DNA of 64,000 bases from an uncultured Prevotellaceae bacterium (lineage in GTDB: Bacteria; Bacteroidota; Bacteroidia; Bacteroidales; Bacteroidaceae). Under the pieces are notes generated by a model. That model was not told the DNA's origin and did no database searches. It saw nothing but the letters and a program-made list of their open reading frames with translations. Shown here piece after piece: positions 9,031 through 17,256 of this stretch. Within the stretch, counting starts at the first letter, position 1. Each line of letters opens with the position of its first letter. The stretch covers positions 179,834 to 243,833 of the forward strand of contig ONMA01000010.1 of assembly GCA_900318815.1 (NCBI GenBank), read 5' to 3'. The position numbers and the translations under genes are program-made.

Positions 9031-9333
9031 ATGAATATCGAGATTAAAGAGAGAAATGATTCCTATCTTGGAATCCTTACTGGCTGGATTGACACAGCCG
9101 AGGCCTCGCAGTTTCTGGAAGACCTGAAACCCTTGATGGCTAATGCCAACAAGCGTATCGAACTTGACTGCAGCCAGTTGGAATATATCTGTAGCCTGGG
9201 CCTTCGCGGTCTGCTACAGCTGAAGAAAGAGAGTGTCGCCAAGGGAGGAAGCATGACGCTGACCCACGTTGAGGGCGAAGTGCAGAAGATTCTCAGATTA
9301 ACAGGCTTCAACAAACTGCTCGACATCCGATAA
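9031..9333 (+). CDS. STAS-domain anti-sigma-factor antagonist
   Basis: 100 residues, a single STAS domain. The phosphorylatable serine of the antagonist family lies in the YICSLGLRGLL motif (about residue 58). It should be the phosphorylation target of the RsbU/RsbW-like fusion encoded two genes upstream. Position between the SLC13 carrier and ccsA, with 4-nt and 14-nt gaps, suggests co-expression. No separate free anti-sigma kinase is present, consistent with the kinase domain being fused to the phosphatase. Confidence 0.87.
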   Translation: MNIEIKERNDSYLGILTGWIDTAEASQFLEDLKPLMANANKRIELDCSQLEYICSLGLRGLLQLKKESVAKGGSMTLTHVEGEVQKILRLTGFNKLLDIR

Positions 9334-9347
9334 CGGGGGGTATCTTT

Positions 9348-10796
9348 ATGTGGAATAAACCCTGGACTATGAGTGAGGGCTTCCTCATAGGAGGAGGCCT
9401 CATCATTGCAGGGCTGGCGCTGCAACTGAGCGTCGGCCCTGTGGTGTGGGAGGCGTTTGCGTGGCCTGCCAACGGCATTGTGCTGGCCGTATTCTTGGTG
9501 CTCATCGGCCTCATATTTATATTAAGGAAGAAAGTCTATGCCTTCCAGTTCATCGGTACGTATCAGGCAGCGATACCGGCATTGGTGTATGCCGTGGTGC
9601 TGACGATTATCATGGGAGTGACGCGGCAGCAGACGAATGGTACATGGCTGAACAACATGCTGTCGTTCTGGCCTTTCGTGCTCGTCTATGTATATATCAC
9701 GGTGATCCTGGGTGTCGTTACGCTGAAGCGGTTGTGTGTGTTGCCGTGGCACGGCAACATACGGAACGTTGCCTTCCTGCTGAATCACTTCGGCCTCTTT
9801 TTGGTGCTTACTACTGCCACGCTTGGCAATGCCGACATGCAAAGAGTAAAAATGATTACGGCCATTGGCGAGCCTGAGTGGCGGGCAATGACTGTTGATG
9901 GTGCCGTGAAGGAAATGCCGATAGCCATCGAACTGAAACGCTTCATCATGGAGACTTACGACGAAAGGGTAGGCGAGCCAAGCTCGGGATTCGGCAAGCC
10001 CAAGCGCTTTGCCTCGGAGATTCAGATCCTGACGAAGACGGGCAAGAACATCGAGACTACCGTGGATGTGAACAAACCATACGAAGTGGACGGCTGGAAA
10101 ATCTATCAGTATGGCTACGACACACAGATGGGGGCGCAGAGCCAGATCTCGATACTCGAACTCGTCAGAGACCCGTGGCTGCCGCTGGTCTATGCGGGCA
10201 TTTATATGATGCTGGCGGGAGCGGTGCTGCTGGTGGTCTATACCCGTTGGCGCATGAAACGGCTGCTGCCGATAGGGGCACTCTTGGTGGTGGCTCTGAT
10301 GATTGTCAGCTATCTGATGCCGATAGTCCGCTCTAACACCCTCGTGCCTGCCCTGCAGAGTCCGTGGTTCTTCCCTCACATCCTGGTCTATATCGTTTGC
10401 TATTCGCTGATGGGTGTCGCTGCTGTCATGTCGTTGTGGATGCTTATCAAGGGCGATAAGTCCGGGTTGAAAGTGCAGCACGTGGATAACCTTATCTACG
10501 TCGGACTTATCTTTATGACCTTCGGCATGATGTTCGGTGCCTTCTGGGCCAAGGAGGCTTGGGGACATTACTGGTCGTGGGATCCCAAGGAGACGTGGGC
10601 CGCCATCACCTGGCTTGCCTACCTCGTCTATTTACATAATTGTCAGCTTCCCCATCATCGTGAAAAGGTAGGCGCTTCAGTGGAAATGCGGTTGGTTCTC
10701 TGGATGGTTATCGGCTCGTTCATCCTCCTGCAGATGTGCTGGTGGGGCATCAACTACTTGCCCTCAGCACAAGGCACAAGCGTACATACCTACTAA
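9348..10796 (+). CDS. ccsA: CcsBA-type cytochrome c maturation protein (ResB-CcsA fusion)
   Basis: 482 residues. An N-terminal ResB-like part (membrane segments plus a periplasmic domain about 150-280) is fused to a CcsA part carrying the heme-handling tryptophan motif WGHYWSWDPKETWA (about 404-417) and conserved histidines. System II cytochrome c synthetases carry heme out and ligate it to CxxCH sites, here presumably those of NrfH and NrfA. The periplasmic part contains VGEPSSG, encoded by the same 23-bp element as in nrfH and in the same reading frame, and a further short VGAS insert lies near residue 443. Confidence 0.92.
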   Translation: MWNKPWTMSEGFLIGGGLIIAGLALQLSVGPVVWEAFAWPANGIVLAVFLVLIGLIFILRKKVYAFQFIGTYQAAIPALVYAVVLTIIMGVTRQQTNGTWLNNMLSFWPFVLVYVYITVILGVVTLKRLCVLPWHGNIRNVAFLLNHFGLFLVLTTATLGNADMQRVKMITAIGEPEWRAMTVDGAVKEMPIAIELKRFIMETYDERVGEPSSGFGKPKRFASEIQILTKTGKNIETTVDVNKPYEVDGWKIYQYGYDTQMGAQSQISILELVRDPWLPLVYAGIYMMLAGAVLLVVYTRWRMKRLLPIGALLVVALMIVSYLMPIVRSNTLVPALQSPWFFPHILVYIVCYSLMGVAAVMSLWMLIKGDKSGLKVQHVDNLIYVGLIFMTFGMMFGAFWAKEAWGHYWSWDPKETWAAITWLAYLVYLHNCQLPHHREKVGASVEMRLVLWMVIGSFILLQMCWWGINYLPSAQGTSVHTY

Positions 10797-10823
10797 AAAT
10801 AAGCTGTGTATGCCCTTTCCTTG

Positions 10824-11765
10824 TCAATAAGCTTCGCGATATTTGCCCTCTTCCTTGTCGTTGAGCATGGAGAGATACGACTGGTAGCGGCTTTGGGCTA
10901 TGTAGTGGTCGTCCAACGCCTTGAGTACGGCGCAGCCTGGTTCGTGGGTGTGGGTGCAGTTGCTGAAACGGCAGTCCTTGGAGAAGCTGAAAATCTCGGG
11001 GAAATATCCCGTAATCTCTTCTGGCTCCATGTCGAACGTGCCAAAGCCCTTGATGCCTGGGGTGTCGATGAGATAAGTAGGCGAAGATTCGCCTGAAGCA
11101 TCCGAAGAGGCTTCTATCATCTCTGAGAACGTGGTGGTATGCGTGCCCGTGTTGTGTGCATCGCTGATTTCGGCTGTACGCAGGCAGGCATCAGGCACTA
11201 AGCAGTTAATCAGCGTGGACTTTCCCACTCCGCTATTGCCGCTGAGCAAGGTGATTTTTCCTTGAAGCAGCGGGCGCAGCTGCTCAACCCCCGAGCCCGT
11301 CGCGGCAGATATTTGCCGGCACTCATAGCCAATGCTCTCATAGAGCGCGACCATCATCTGCTGGTAATGCTGCTCATCCTCATCGAGCAAGTCGGTCTTG
11401 TTGAAGACGAGAATCACGGGAACCCTGTAAGCCTCGGCCGAAGCCAGGAAACGGTCGATGAAGGTGGTTGAGGTCTGTGGGCGGTTGACCGTCACGACAA
11501 GCAATGCCTGGTCGACGTTGGCCGCTAGGATATGGCATTGCTTCGAGAGGTTGATACTTTTACGGATGATGTAGTTGCGGCGGTCTTCCACACCTGTAAT
11601 CCAACCGCCATCGCCCACCTGCACCCTGTCGCCCACCGCCACGGGATTCGTGGAGCGTATGCCCTTCAGGCGGAAGTTACCCTTTATCTTACACTCAGCG
11701 AGCTGGCCATCGTCCGTGCGGACGGTGTACCAGCTCCCTGTATTCTTAATGACGAGTCCTCGCAT
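10824..11765 (-). CDS. rsgA: RsgA, ribosome small subunit-dependent GTPase
   Basis: 313 residues. OB-fold N-terminus, then a circularly permuted GTPase with motifs in order G4 (NKTD), G1 (GNSGVGKST) and G3 (DTPG), then the zinc site C...CTHTHEPGC. It acts in late 30S subunit maturation. Just before DTPG there is a [11 protein letters not shown] stretch, longer than in the relatives I recall; it is encoded by a perfect palindrome (11079-11094, AGGCGAAGATTCGCCT) beginning with the same GTAGGCGA as the nrfH/ccsA element. Its ATG overlaps the frr stop codon (TGATG), so it is translationally coupled to frr. Confidence 0.94.
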   Translation of the reverse strand: MRGLVIKNTGSWYTVRTDDGQLAECKIKGNFRLKGIRSTNPVAVGDRVQVGDGGWITGVEDRRNYIIRKSINLSKQCHILAANVDQALLVVTVNRPQTSTTFIDRFLASAEAYRVPVILVFNKTDLLDEDEQHYQQMMVALYESIGYECRQISAATGSGVEQLRPLLQGKITLLSGNSGVGKSTLINCLVPDACLRTAEISDAHNTGTHTTTFSEMIEASSDASGESSPTYLIDTPGIKGFGTFDMEPEEITGYFPEIFSFSKDCRFSNCTHTHEPGCAVLKALDDHYIAQSRYQSYLSMLNDKEEGKYREAY

Positions 11766-12325
11766 CAGACGGTCATGATTTCTTTGTTCTTGGCCTCGAT
11801 GAGAGAGTCCAGCTTCTTGATGTACCTGTCGTGTACCTTCTGCAGTTCCTGCTCGGCATCCTTCTCATTGTCCTCGCTGAGTCCGTCCTTGATGGCTTTC
11901 TTCAGCTTGTCCTTGATGTCGCTGCGCACGTTGCGCACCTCGACCTTGGCCTTCTCGGCAATCTTGTTGCATTGCTTCACCAGGTCGCGGCGACGCTCCT
12001 CGGTGGGCTGAGGGATGGCCAGGCGGATTACCTCGCCGTTGTTCTCGGGCGTGATGCCTACGTCGCTGTCCATGATGGCCTTTTCAATGTCCTTGATCTG
12101 CTTGCGGTCCCAGGGCTTGATGGCAATGGTACGCGCATCGGGGCAGTTCACGCTGGCCACTTGGTTCAGGGGAACCTTCGACCCGTAGGAATTTACTCTC
12201 ACTCCGTCCAGGATGGCCACGTTGGCACGTCCTGCACGTATGCGGTTCAGTTCATCTTCCAAGAACATAGCCGCCATCTCCATTCTCTCTTCTGCACTTT
12301 TCAGTGTCGCTTTTACGTCGATCAT
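11765..12325 (-). CDS. frr: Ribosome recycling factor
   Basis: 186 residues, full length for Frr. The family core [20 protein letters not shown] and the C-terminal helices rich in Lys/Glu are present. With EF-G it splits the post-termination ribosome. It is the first gene of a two-gene unit with rsgA. A -7-like TAAATTTG lies on the minus strand at 12355-12348, about 22 nt upstream of the start. Confidence 0.96.
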   Translation of the reverse strand: MIDVKATLKSAEERMEMAAMFLEDELNRIRAGRANVAILDGVRVNSYGSKVPLNQVASVNCPDARTIAIKPWDRKQIKDIEKAIMDSDVGITPENNGEVIRLAIPQPTEERRRDLVKQCNKIAEKAKVEVRNVRSDIKDKLKKAIKDGLSEDNEKDAEQELQKVHDRYIKKLDSLIEAKNKEIMTV

Positions 12326-12347
12326 AGCTGTTTCTCGTTTTTGTTGA

Positions 12348-12447
12348 CAAATTTAGTATAATTATTTGGAATGAGCAACAAATTGAAGATTTTTTTCGAA
12401 AAAAAGTAAATAACTGCCTACTTTCTGCCAAATAATTCATATCTTTG
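12348..12447. promoter_or_regulatory. Divergent promoters between frr and the tail-domain protein
   Basis: Minus strand: TAAATTTG (12355-12348) for frr. Plus strand: TATCTTTG (12440-12447) for the gene at 12474. The -33 partners are weak in both cases. Confidence 0.45.
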
Positions 12448-12473
12448 CAGAAAATTTGAATAACTGCAAGAAG

Positions 12474-12941
12474 ATGAAACTGAAGAATATCCTCATGGGC
12501 CTGATGCTTGCTGCCAGTACGGTGGCCGTGGCCGACAACTATGCCTATCTGACGATTGACCAGAATAATGAAGAGTCGAGCATTTCGCTGAATGAGATTA
12601 GTAGAATCACATTCGACAGCAATAACATGATTATCCACATGGCCAATGGCAACAAGGCCGAGTTGCCATTAGCCAGTCTGAGCAAGATGTTCTTCACGGA
12701 GAAGGACATCACGGGCATCTTTGCTGCGAAGAACGGCGAATCGCAAGTGAAGCTCGTTGGAGGGACCATCTGCGTGAATGCTCCCGTCGGGGCTATCGTC
12801 ACCTTATATAATATGGGGGGACAGACCGTTAAGACGGTTACTGCTTCATCGCCTGAGACGCAAATCAATCTGAGCGGACTGACCAAGGGCGTTTATATTG
12901 TGCGAGTGGGGAAGCAGTCCAAGAAAGTCATGAACAAATAA
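12474..12941 (+). CDS. Small secreted protein with type IX secretion-like C-terminal tail
   Basis: 155 residues starting at ATG 12474; the open frame extends upstream to 12456 but the MKLKNILMGLMLAAS signal peptide fixes the start. The N-terminal part (SISLNEISRITFD, then MANGNKAELPL) is a short domain common in Prevotella secreted proteins. The last 70 residues match the Por secretion tail pattern: VNAPVGAIVTLYNMGGQ, then INLSGLTKGVYIVRVG and a basic end. It probably reaches the cell surface or medium. The next gene starts 46 nt downstream and is also secreted and begins with a related N-terminal module, so the two may work together. Confidence 0.7.
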   Translation: MKLKNILMGLMLAASTVAVADNYAYLTIDQNNEESSISLNEISRITFDSNNMIIHMANGNKAELPLASLSKMFFTEKDITGIFAAKNGESQVKLVGGTICVNAPVGAIVTLYNMGGQTVKTVTASSPETQINLSGLTKGVYIVRVGKQSKKVMNK

Positions 12942-12987
12942 GTGGCGTAACCTTTTCAAGCTAAGACAAGACAAAAAGGATATCACG

Positions 12988-15177
12988 ATGAGAAGACTGC
13001 TGTTTTTGCTCTTTACCACGCTCTGCTTCACGTCGTTAGGGGCGCAGACGATGAACGTCAGGACTGGCCAGGTGGTCTATCGGATGCTTGCCTCGCAGAC
13101 GGGCGAAATGCTGTTCGACAACGGCGTTTCGCTTACCGTGATAGATAAAGTCTTCTCTATCAGCGAGATTGATGAGATTGTCTTCGACGACAGTCAGGTC
13201 GTTGCTCATGCGGTACAAGTACACTATGAAGGCGAGTCGGCTACAGTCTATGTGGCAGGCGACATTGCCCGCGACATCACGGTGAGCGTGAGCGGGGCGC
13301 ATGTCAGTATTGAGCAGGGCGACGACGTAGAACAGGAAATCACTTACACCTTGAGCGGAACCTCAGCCGACGGCGAGTTCATCCTATATGGCTCGTACAA
13401 GGCCACCGTGGAGCTGGACGGCCTGACGCTGACCAATCCTTCAGGGGCTGCCATCGACATACAGAACGGCAAGCGTATAGAACTCAGCGTGAAGAAGGAC
13501 ACGGAGAACACGCTGACCGACGGAGCCAACGGCTCGCAGAAGGCCTGCCTCTACTGCAAGGGCCATCTGGAGCTGAAGGGCAAGGGCACGCTGAACGTTT
13601 ATGGCAACACGGCCCATGCCATCAAGAGTGCCGAGTATATGACGATTAAGAACTGTACCGTCAACGTGCTGAAAGCGGTGAAGGACGGCCTTTCGTGCGA
13701 CGAGTACTTCCTCATGGAGAGCGGAACGCTCACTATCAGCGGTACGGGCGACGATGCGATACAATGCGACATAGACGGAACGACCGGCACGGGCACGACT
13801 TCGGATCACGAGGACGAGGACTCGGGCAATATCTACATCGAGGGCGGCACGCTCACGCTGACTACTACCGCAGCAGGAGCCAAGGGTCTGAAGAGCGACA
13901 GCACGGTGGTGGTCAATGGCGGAACGCTGACCATTGATGCCTCTGGTGCCATCGACACTAGCGATGCCAGCGACCCGTCGTTTGTCACAGGCATCAAGGC
14001 GGGGAAATTCGTTCAGAACCGGGGCGTCATCAACATGACTATCAAGGGAGTAGCAGGACGTGGCGTGAAGGCTTACGATATTGAGACCAATGGTGGCGAG
14101 CTGACTATCAGTAACAGCGGTACACCGCAGACGGTTTCTGGCGATGTGAAGTCGGCCAAAGGACTGATGGGACTCAACGTGGCCCTGAATGCAGGCACCA
14201 TCACCATTACGATGACTGGCAATGCCGGCAAGGGCATCAAGGCCGGCGACGGCACCAGTTCGGGCAGTAGTGGCGGATGGGGAGGCCCAGGAGGTGGCCC
14301 GGGCGGACCTGGTGGAGGCCCCGGTGGCGGTGGCCCGGGAGGTGGCGGCCCTGGTGGCGGCACCACATGGACCAACGTCACAGGCTCTTACTCTCAGGGC
14401 AGGGAAGGCGGCAGCGGCCCCACGCTTACTGTAAAGACCACGGGTAGCACTTATAGTTCGTCGTCGGCCAAGGCCATCAAGGCCATCTGCGAAGCCCATA
14501 TCTATGGCGGCACCACCGAGGTGAGTACCACGAAAAGTGGCGCCGAGGGGCTGGAGTCGAAGTCGGGTATCTATATCGAGGGCGGCAATCACTACTTCCA
14601 ATGTTATGACGACTGCCTGAACTCGGCGGGAGCCATCTATTTCAACGGTGGCGTAACCGTTTGCCACTCTAACGGCAACGATGCCGTCGACTCCAACTAC
14701 GGACGCACGGGAGCCGTCACCATTGGCAACGGAACGGTGTTTGCCTATACCACCAAAGGGGCACCCGAGGAGGGGATTGACTGCGACACCAACTCCTATA
14801 TCCAGATTACGGGTACGGGCATTGCTATTAGTGCGGGTGCCTCGCAGGGCGGTGGCGGCTGGGGCGGCAGCTCTGGCAACACGATTTCGAATGCCAGCCA
14901 AGGTTATGCCTTTGTTACTAATAGCATCAGCTATGTCAGCGGACGCTATTATACCCTGGCCGATGCGTCGGGCAACAACCTCGTGACCTATAGTTTCCCC
15001 GTCTCGTGCAACAGCAGTCTGTCGCTCTTCACGGCCAAGGGCATGGTGAAGAACGCTACTTACAACGTGAAGTATGCCACCTCAGCCCCCACCGACGCTA
15101 CTACCGCCTGGCACGGCCTCTACTTAGGAAGCACGGCCAAGGGGACTACGAGTGTGACATCGTTCACAGCTAAATAG
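12988..15177 (+). CDS. Large secreted beta-helix protein, Cthe_2159-like carbohydrate-binding family
   Basis: 729 residues with a signal peptide ending near AQT (residue 20). The mature protein is built of many short repeats such as GTLTISGTGDDAIQ, GGTLTLTTTAAGAKGLKSD and GGTTEVSTTKSGAEGLES, each with buried Gly/Thr/Ile and an AIK or GLKS turn. This is the pattern of the Cthe_2159 family, beta-helical proteins of which the founder binds polygalacturonate. A Gly/Pro-rich linker (about 429-459) splits the helix. The N-terminal 60 residues (VVYRMLASQTGEMLF...SEIDEIVF) resemble the start of the preceding gene. No enzyme motif is seen; I infer a surface glycan-binding role. Confidence 0.65.
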   Translation: MRRLLFLLFTTLCFTSLGAQTMNVRTGQVVYRMLASQTGEMLFDNGVSLTVIDKVFSISEIDEIVFDDSQVVAHAVQVHYEGESATVYVAGDIARDITVSVSGAHVSIEQGDDVEQEITYTLSGTSADGEFILYGSYKATVELDGLTLTNPSGAAIDIQNGKRIELSVKKDTENTLTDGANGSQKACLYCKGHLELKGKGTLNVYGNTAHAIKSAEYMTIKNCTVNVLKAVKDGLSCDEYFLMESGTLTISGTGDDAIQCDIDGTTGTGTTSDHEDEDSGNIYIEGGTLTLTTTAAGAKGLKSDSTVVVNGGTLTIDASGAIDTSDASDPSFVTGIKAGKFVQNRGVINMTIKGVAGRGVKAYDIETNGGELTISNSGTPQTVSGDVKSAKGLMGLNVALNAGTITITMTGNAGKGIKAGDGTSSGSSGGWGGPGGGPGGPGGGPGGGGPGGGGPGGGTTWTNVTGSYSQGREGGSGPTLTVKTTGSTYSSSSAKAIKAICEAHIYGGTTEVSTTKSGAEGLESKSGIYIEGGNHYFQCYDDCLNSAGAIYFNGGVTVCHSNGNDAVDSNYGRTGAVTIGNGTVFAYTTKGAPEEGIDCDTNSYIQITGTGIAISAGASQGGGGWGGSSGNTISNASQGYAFVTNSISYVSGRYYTLADASGNNLVTYSFPVSCNSSLSLFTAKGMVKNATYNVKYATSAPTDATTAWHGLYLGSTAKGTTSVTSFTAK

Positions 15178-15183
15178 CATTTT

Positions 15184-15293
15184 CGGAGGTACGAAGGTAC
15201 GGAGGTACGGGGGTACGAGGATAGACACTTCGCGGAAAAATGAGCGTGCAAACTATTCTCGTACCCCCGTACCTCCGTACCTTTGTACCTCCG
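15184..15293. repeat. 36-bp inverted repeat made of GGTACGNN tandem units
   Basis: Left arm 15184-15219 and right arm 15258-15293 pair at 35 of 36 positions around a 38-nt loop. Each arm holds four tandem 8-mers, GGTACGAA, GGTACGGA, GGTACGGG, GGTACGAG. It lies between convergent genes and may act as a bidirectional terminator, but no T-run follows. Confidence 0.85.
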
Positions 15294-15316
15294 AATTATC
15301 TCATATTATTTCGTAC

Positions 15317-15500
15317 TGTTGCGATTGAAAGACGCTGAAAGCGTCACCTCTCAGTAGCCGTAGTGTCCGAAGGACCTACGGATAACGGAAAAAGAGAGAA
15401 AAGCACGCTGAAAGCGTGCTCCTTCTCACGTTCTATCCGCAGGTCGTACCGACCTACGGCTATTGAGAGGTGACGCTTTCAGCGTCTTTCAATCGCAACA
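15317..15500. repeat. 184-bp multi-hairpin inverted repeat (REP/BIME-like), copy 1
   Basis: Outer arms 15317-15363 and 15454-15500 pair at 46 of 47 positions, the exception being a G:U-compatible change. Nested inside are GACCTACGGATAACG with its partner TCTATCCGCAGGTC and a perfect AGCACGC-TGAAA-GCGTGCT hairpin. A diverged relative is at 23781-24050. The structure is far larger than a terminator and resembles a clustered REP element or a small non-autonomous element. Confidence 0.85.
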
Positions 15501-15542
15501 GCACGAATTATTTTTAACGATTACTATATAACCTGAATTTTC

Positions 15543-16811
15543 TTACTTTCTATCTGTTTCTGTGCTGGGTTCCGTGAGTGCGCTGCATACGCGCTCCTGA
15601 AATCGATGGGCGGTGGATGCACGCATGACTCCCTGATTGATGGTGCTGAAGCAGAGAACGTGGCCGTTAGGAGCCGTGCAATAGCCCGACAAGGCCGAGA
15701 CTCCGCTCAGCGTTCCCGTCTTGGCGTGAACATTGCCGGTGTTGAAGGGCATCAGCATCCGCTTCTGCAAGGTGCCGTCTACGCCGGCGATGGGCAGCGA
15801 CGGGTAGAGCAGGTTGTACACCTGCCAGTTCTGCCAGGCATAGCGGAGGAACATCACTTCCAATTCTGCCGACAAGTAATTATAGAGGGAGAGACCGCTG
15901 CCGTCGGCTATGCGGTAGACCTCCGGGTTCAGTCCCATGCGACGAATCAGTTGCTGCATCACGGCTCTGCTCCCTTTGGCCGTAGCCGGTCGTTTGCCGC
16001 TTCCCGCCGCTATCTGATAGAACAAGGACTCGGCAAAGAGGTTGTCGCTCTCTTTCATCATGGGCACTAACACTTGTTGTAGGGTGTGGGTGCGCGAACA
16101 GATGAAGCGTGCATCGCCAGGCATTCTGCCCGTGGTCAGGCGGATGCTGTCTACCTCTACATGTTGTGCAGCGAGTTCGCCGACCAGCCGTTCCGTAAAG
16201 TTTGCTTTCCTCGACACCAACAGCGGCGAAAGGATGGGGTTCCTGTCGTCCCAGCACCAGCCTTCGCCCAGTCGCAGGGTGTCTTTCATCGTGCAGTCGG
16301 CCACGATGGTGCCGCGTATGGTGTCGACGCCTAACTGTCGCAACTCATTGGCGAAGGCCCGCATGTCATTGCCGTCGAAAAGGGGATCCATCCCTCCTAC
16401 GCAGTAGAGGGTGCCCCGCAGGGTGCGGTTGCTGATGGTGCCCTTATAATATAAAGAGGTGTTCAGGCGGTAGTTGCCGCCCAACAGGTCGATGGCGGTG
16501 ATGGCAGTCAATAGCTTCATCGTTGAGGCCGGGCGCAGCAGCACACGATGGTTGTGGCAGTAAAGCACCGAGTCGGCCGACAAGTCATAGACCATCAGCC
16601 CCACCGTCGATGTCTCAAACATCGGGAGCCCTACCAGCGAGTCGAGCCTTGCCCGCACGTTTTGCGGCCAGGGCAGACTGTCGGCCATTGATCCATTGAC
16701 CATTGACCATTGGCCATTCATGGGCTGTTGGTCGTTGAGCGTAGACCATTGCCCGCTGGCCGTCATCGTCGTGAAGACCGAAAGCCATAGAAGGATATAC
16801 TTTTTCATCAT
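15543..16811 (-). CDS. dacB: D-alanyl-D-alanine carboxypeptidase/endopeptidase (S13, DacB type)
   Basis: 422 residues from ATG 16811; the frame extends to 16889 but that region holds the promoter. Signal peptide, then serine-hydrolase motifs ASTMK (SxxK), SDN (SxN) and AKTGT (KTG). It trims or cleaves peptidoglycan peptides in the periplasm. Between the signal peptide and the enzyme lies a repetitive segment (QPMNGQWSMVNGSM) encoded by tandem CCATTGA units at 16684-16720, probably a neutral linker insert. The gene converges on the beta-helix protein gene across the inverted repeats. Confidence 0.88.
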   Translation of the reverse strand: MMKKYILLWLSVFTTMTASGQWSTLNDQQPMNGQWSMVNGSMADSLPWPQNVRARLDSLVGLPMFETSTVGLMVYDLSADSVLYCHNHRVLLRPASTMKLLTAITAIDLLGGNYRLNTSLYYKGTISNRTLRGTLYCVGGMDPLFDGNDMRAFANELRQLGVDTIRGTIVADCTMKDTLRLGEGWCWDDRNPILSPLLVSRKANFTERLVGELAAQHVEVDSIRLTTGRMPGDARFICSRTHTLQQVLVPMMKESDNLFAESLFYQIAAGSGKRPATAKGSRAVMQQLIRRMGLNPEVYRIADGSGLSLYNYLSAELEVMFLRYAWQNWQVYNLLYPSLPIAGVDGTLQKRMLMPFNTGNVHAKTGTLSGVSALSGYCTAPNGHVLCFSTINQGVMRASTAHRFQERVCSALTEPSTETDRK

Positions 16812-16847
16812 ATCAAGCAGTTCTCTTTTGCTGTTGGAATCATGGTG

Positions 16848-16855
16848 CAAAGGTA
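16848..16855 (-). promoter_or_regulatory. -7 promoter element for dacB
   Basis: TACCTTTG on the minus strand, 36 nt before the MMKKY start. This excludes the longer upstream start at 16889. The -33 side reads TTGTTTC, a weak match. Confidence 0.55.
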
Positions 16856-16899
16856 CAAAAATAATTCGAAACAATGGCTTGTCATCCATTTTTTGCCAG

Positions 16900-17225
16900 C
16901 AACTGTGTCGGTTGCCTGATGCTTTTTGATGGTCTTAGTACTGTTTTAGCCTTCGGAATCATCCCGTTCTTGATATAATTGTACTTTATATTTAGTTGGT
17001 ATCTACTATTGATACCGATAGTTATTTAAATATATACTGATGGTATCTGATTTGTATAACGATTGTTCTATATATCTTATTCCATCGGTTATACTTTAGA
17101 TACCGATAGGATATGAGTAAAAAGGAAATAATAAGTGCTGTGGAAGGGGTCGGAAGTAAAGAAAGAATTAATGATAAAGATGTGAAATAAATGGGGGGAA
17201 ATGGCGATAATTGCCAATTATTTCG
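16900..17225. other. AT-rich intergenic stretch before nadB with GATACCGATAG repeats
   Basis: Contains GATACCGATAG twice (about 17014 and 17100) and GGTATCT twice, so short inverted copies of TATCGGTATC/GATACC occur over about 100 bp. This could be an operator array. A tiny frame follows at 17113. Nothing else is recognised. Confidence 0.4.
17113..17190 (+). CDS. Possible 25-residue peptide upstream of nadB
   Basis: ATG at 17113 opens a 25-codon frame (MSKKEIISAVEGVG, then a charged end) closing with TAA at 17190. The composition is protein-like and the GATACCGATAG repeat lies just upstream. It ends before the nadB -7 element. No homology can be claimed; it may be chance. Confidence 0.2.
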   Translation: MSKKEIISAVEGVGSKERINDKDVK

Positions 17226-17233
17226 TACTTTTG
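17226..17233 (+). promoter_or_regulatory. -7 promoter element for nadB
   Basis: TACTTTTG followed by CATCG, 24 nt before the nadB ATG. No TTTG at the right distance, so the -33 is uncertain. Confidence 0.5.
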
Positions 17234-17256
17234 CATCGTTTAAACAGCAATGACTT

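Noticed and set aside
13441-14901. 486-codon frame antisense to the beta-helix gene
   Set aside because: Arg/Ala/His-rich text without domain pattern; shadow of a repetitive GC-rich gene on the other strand.
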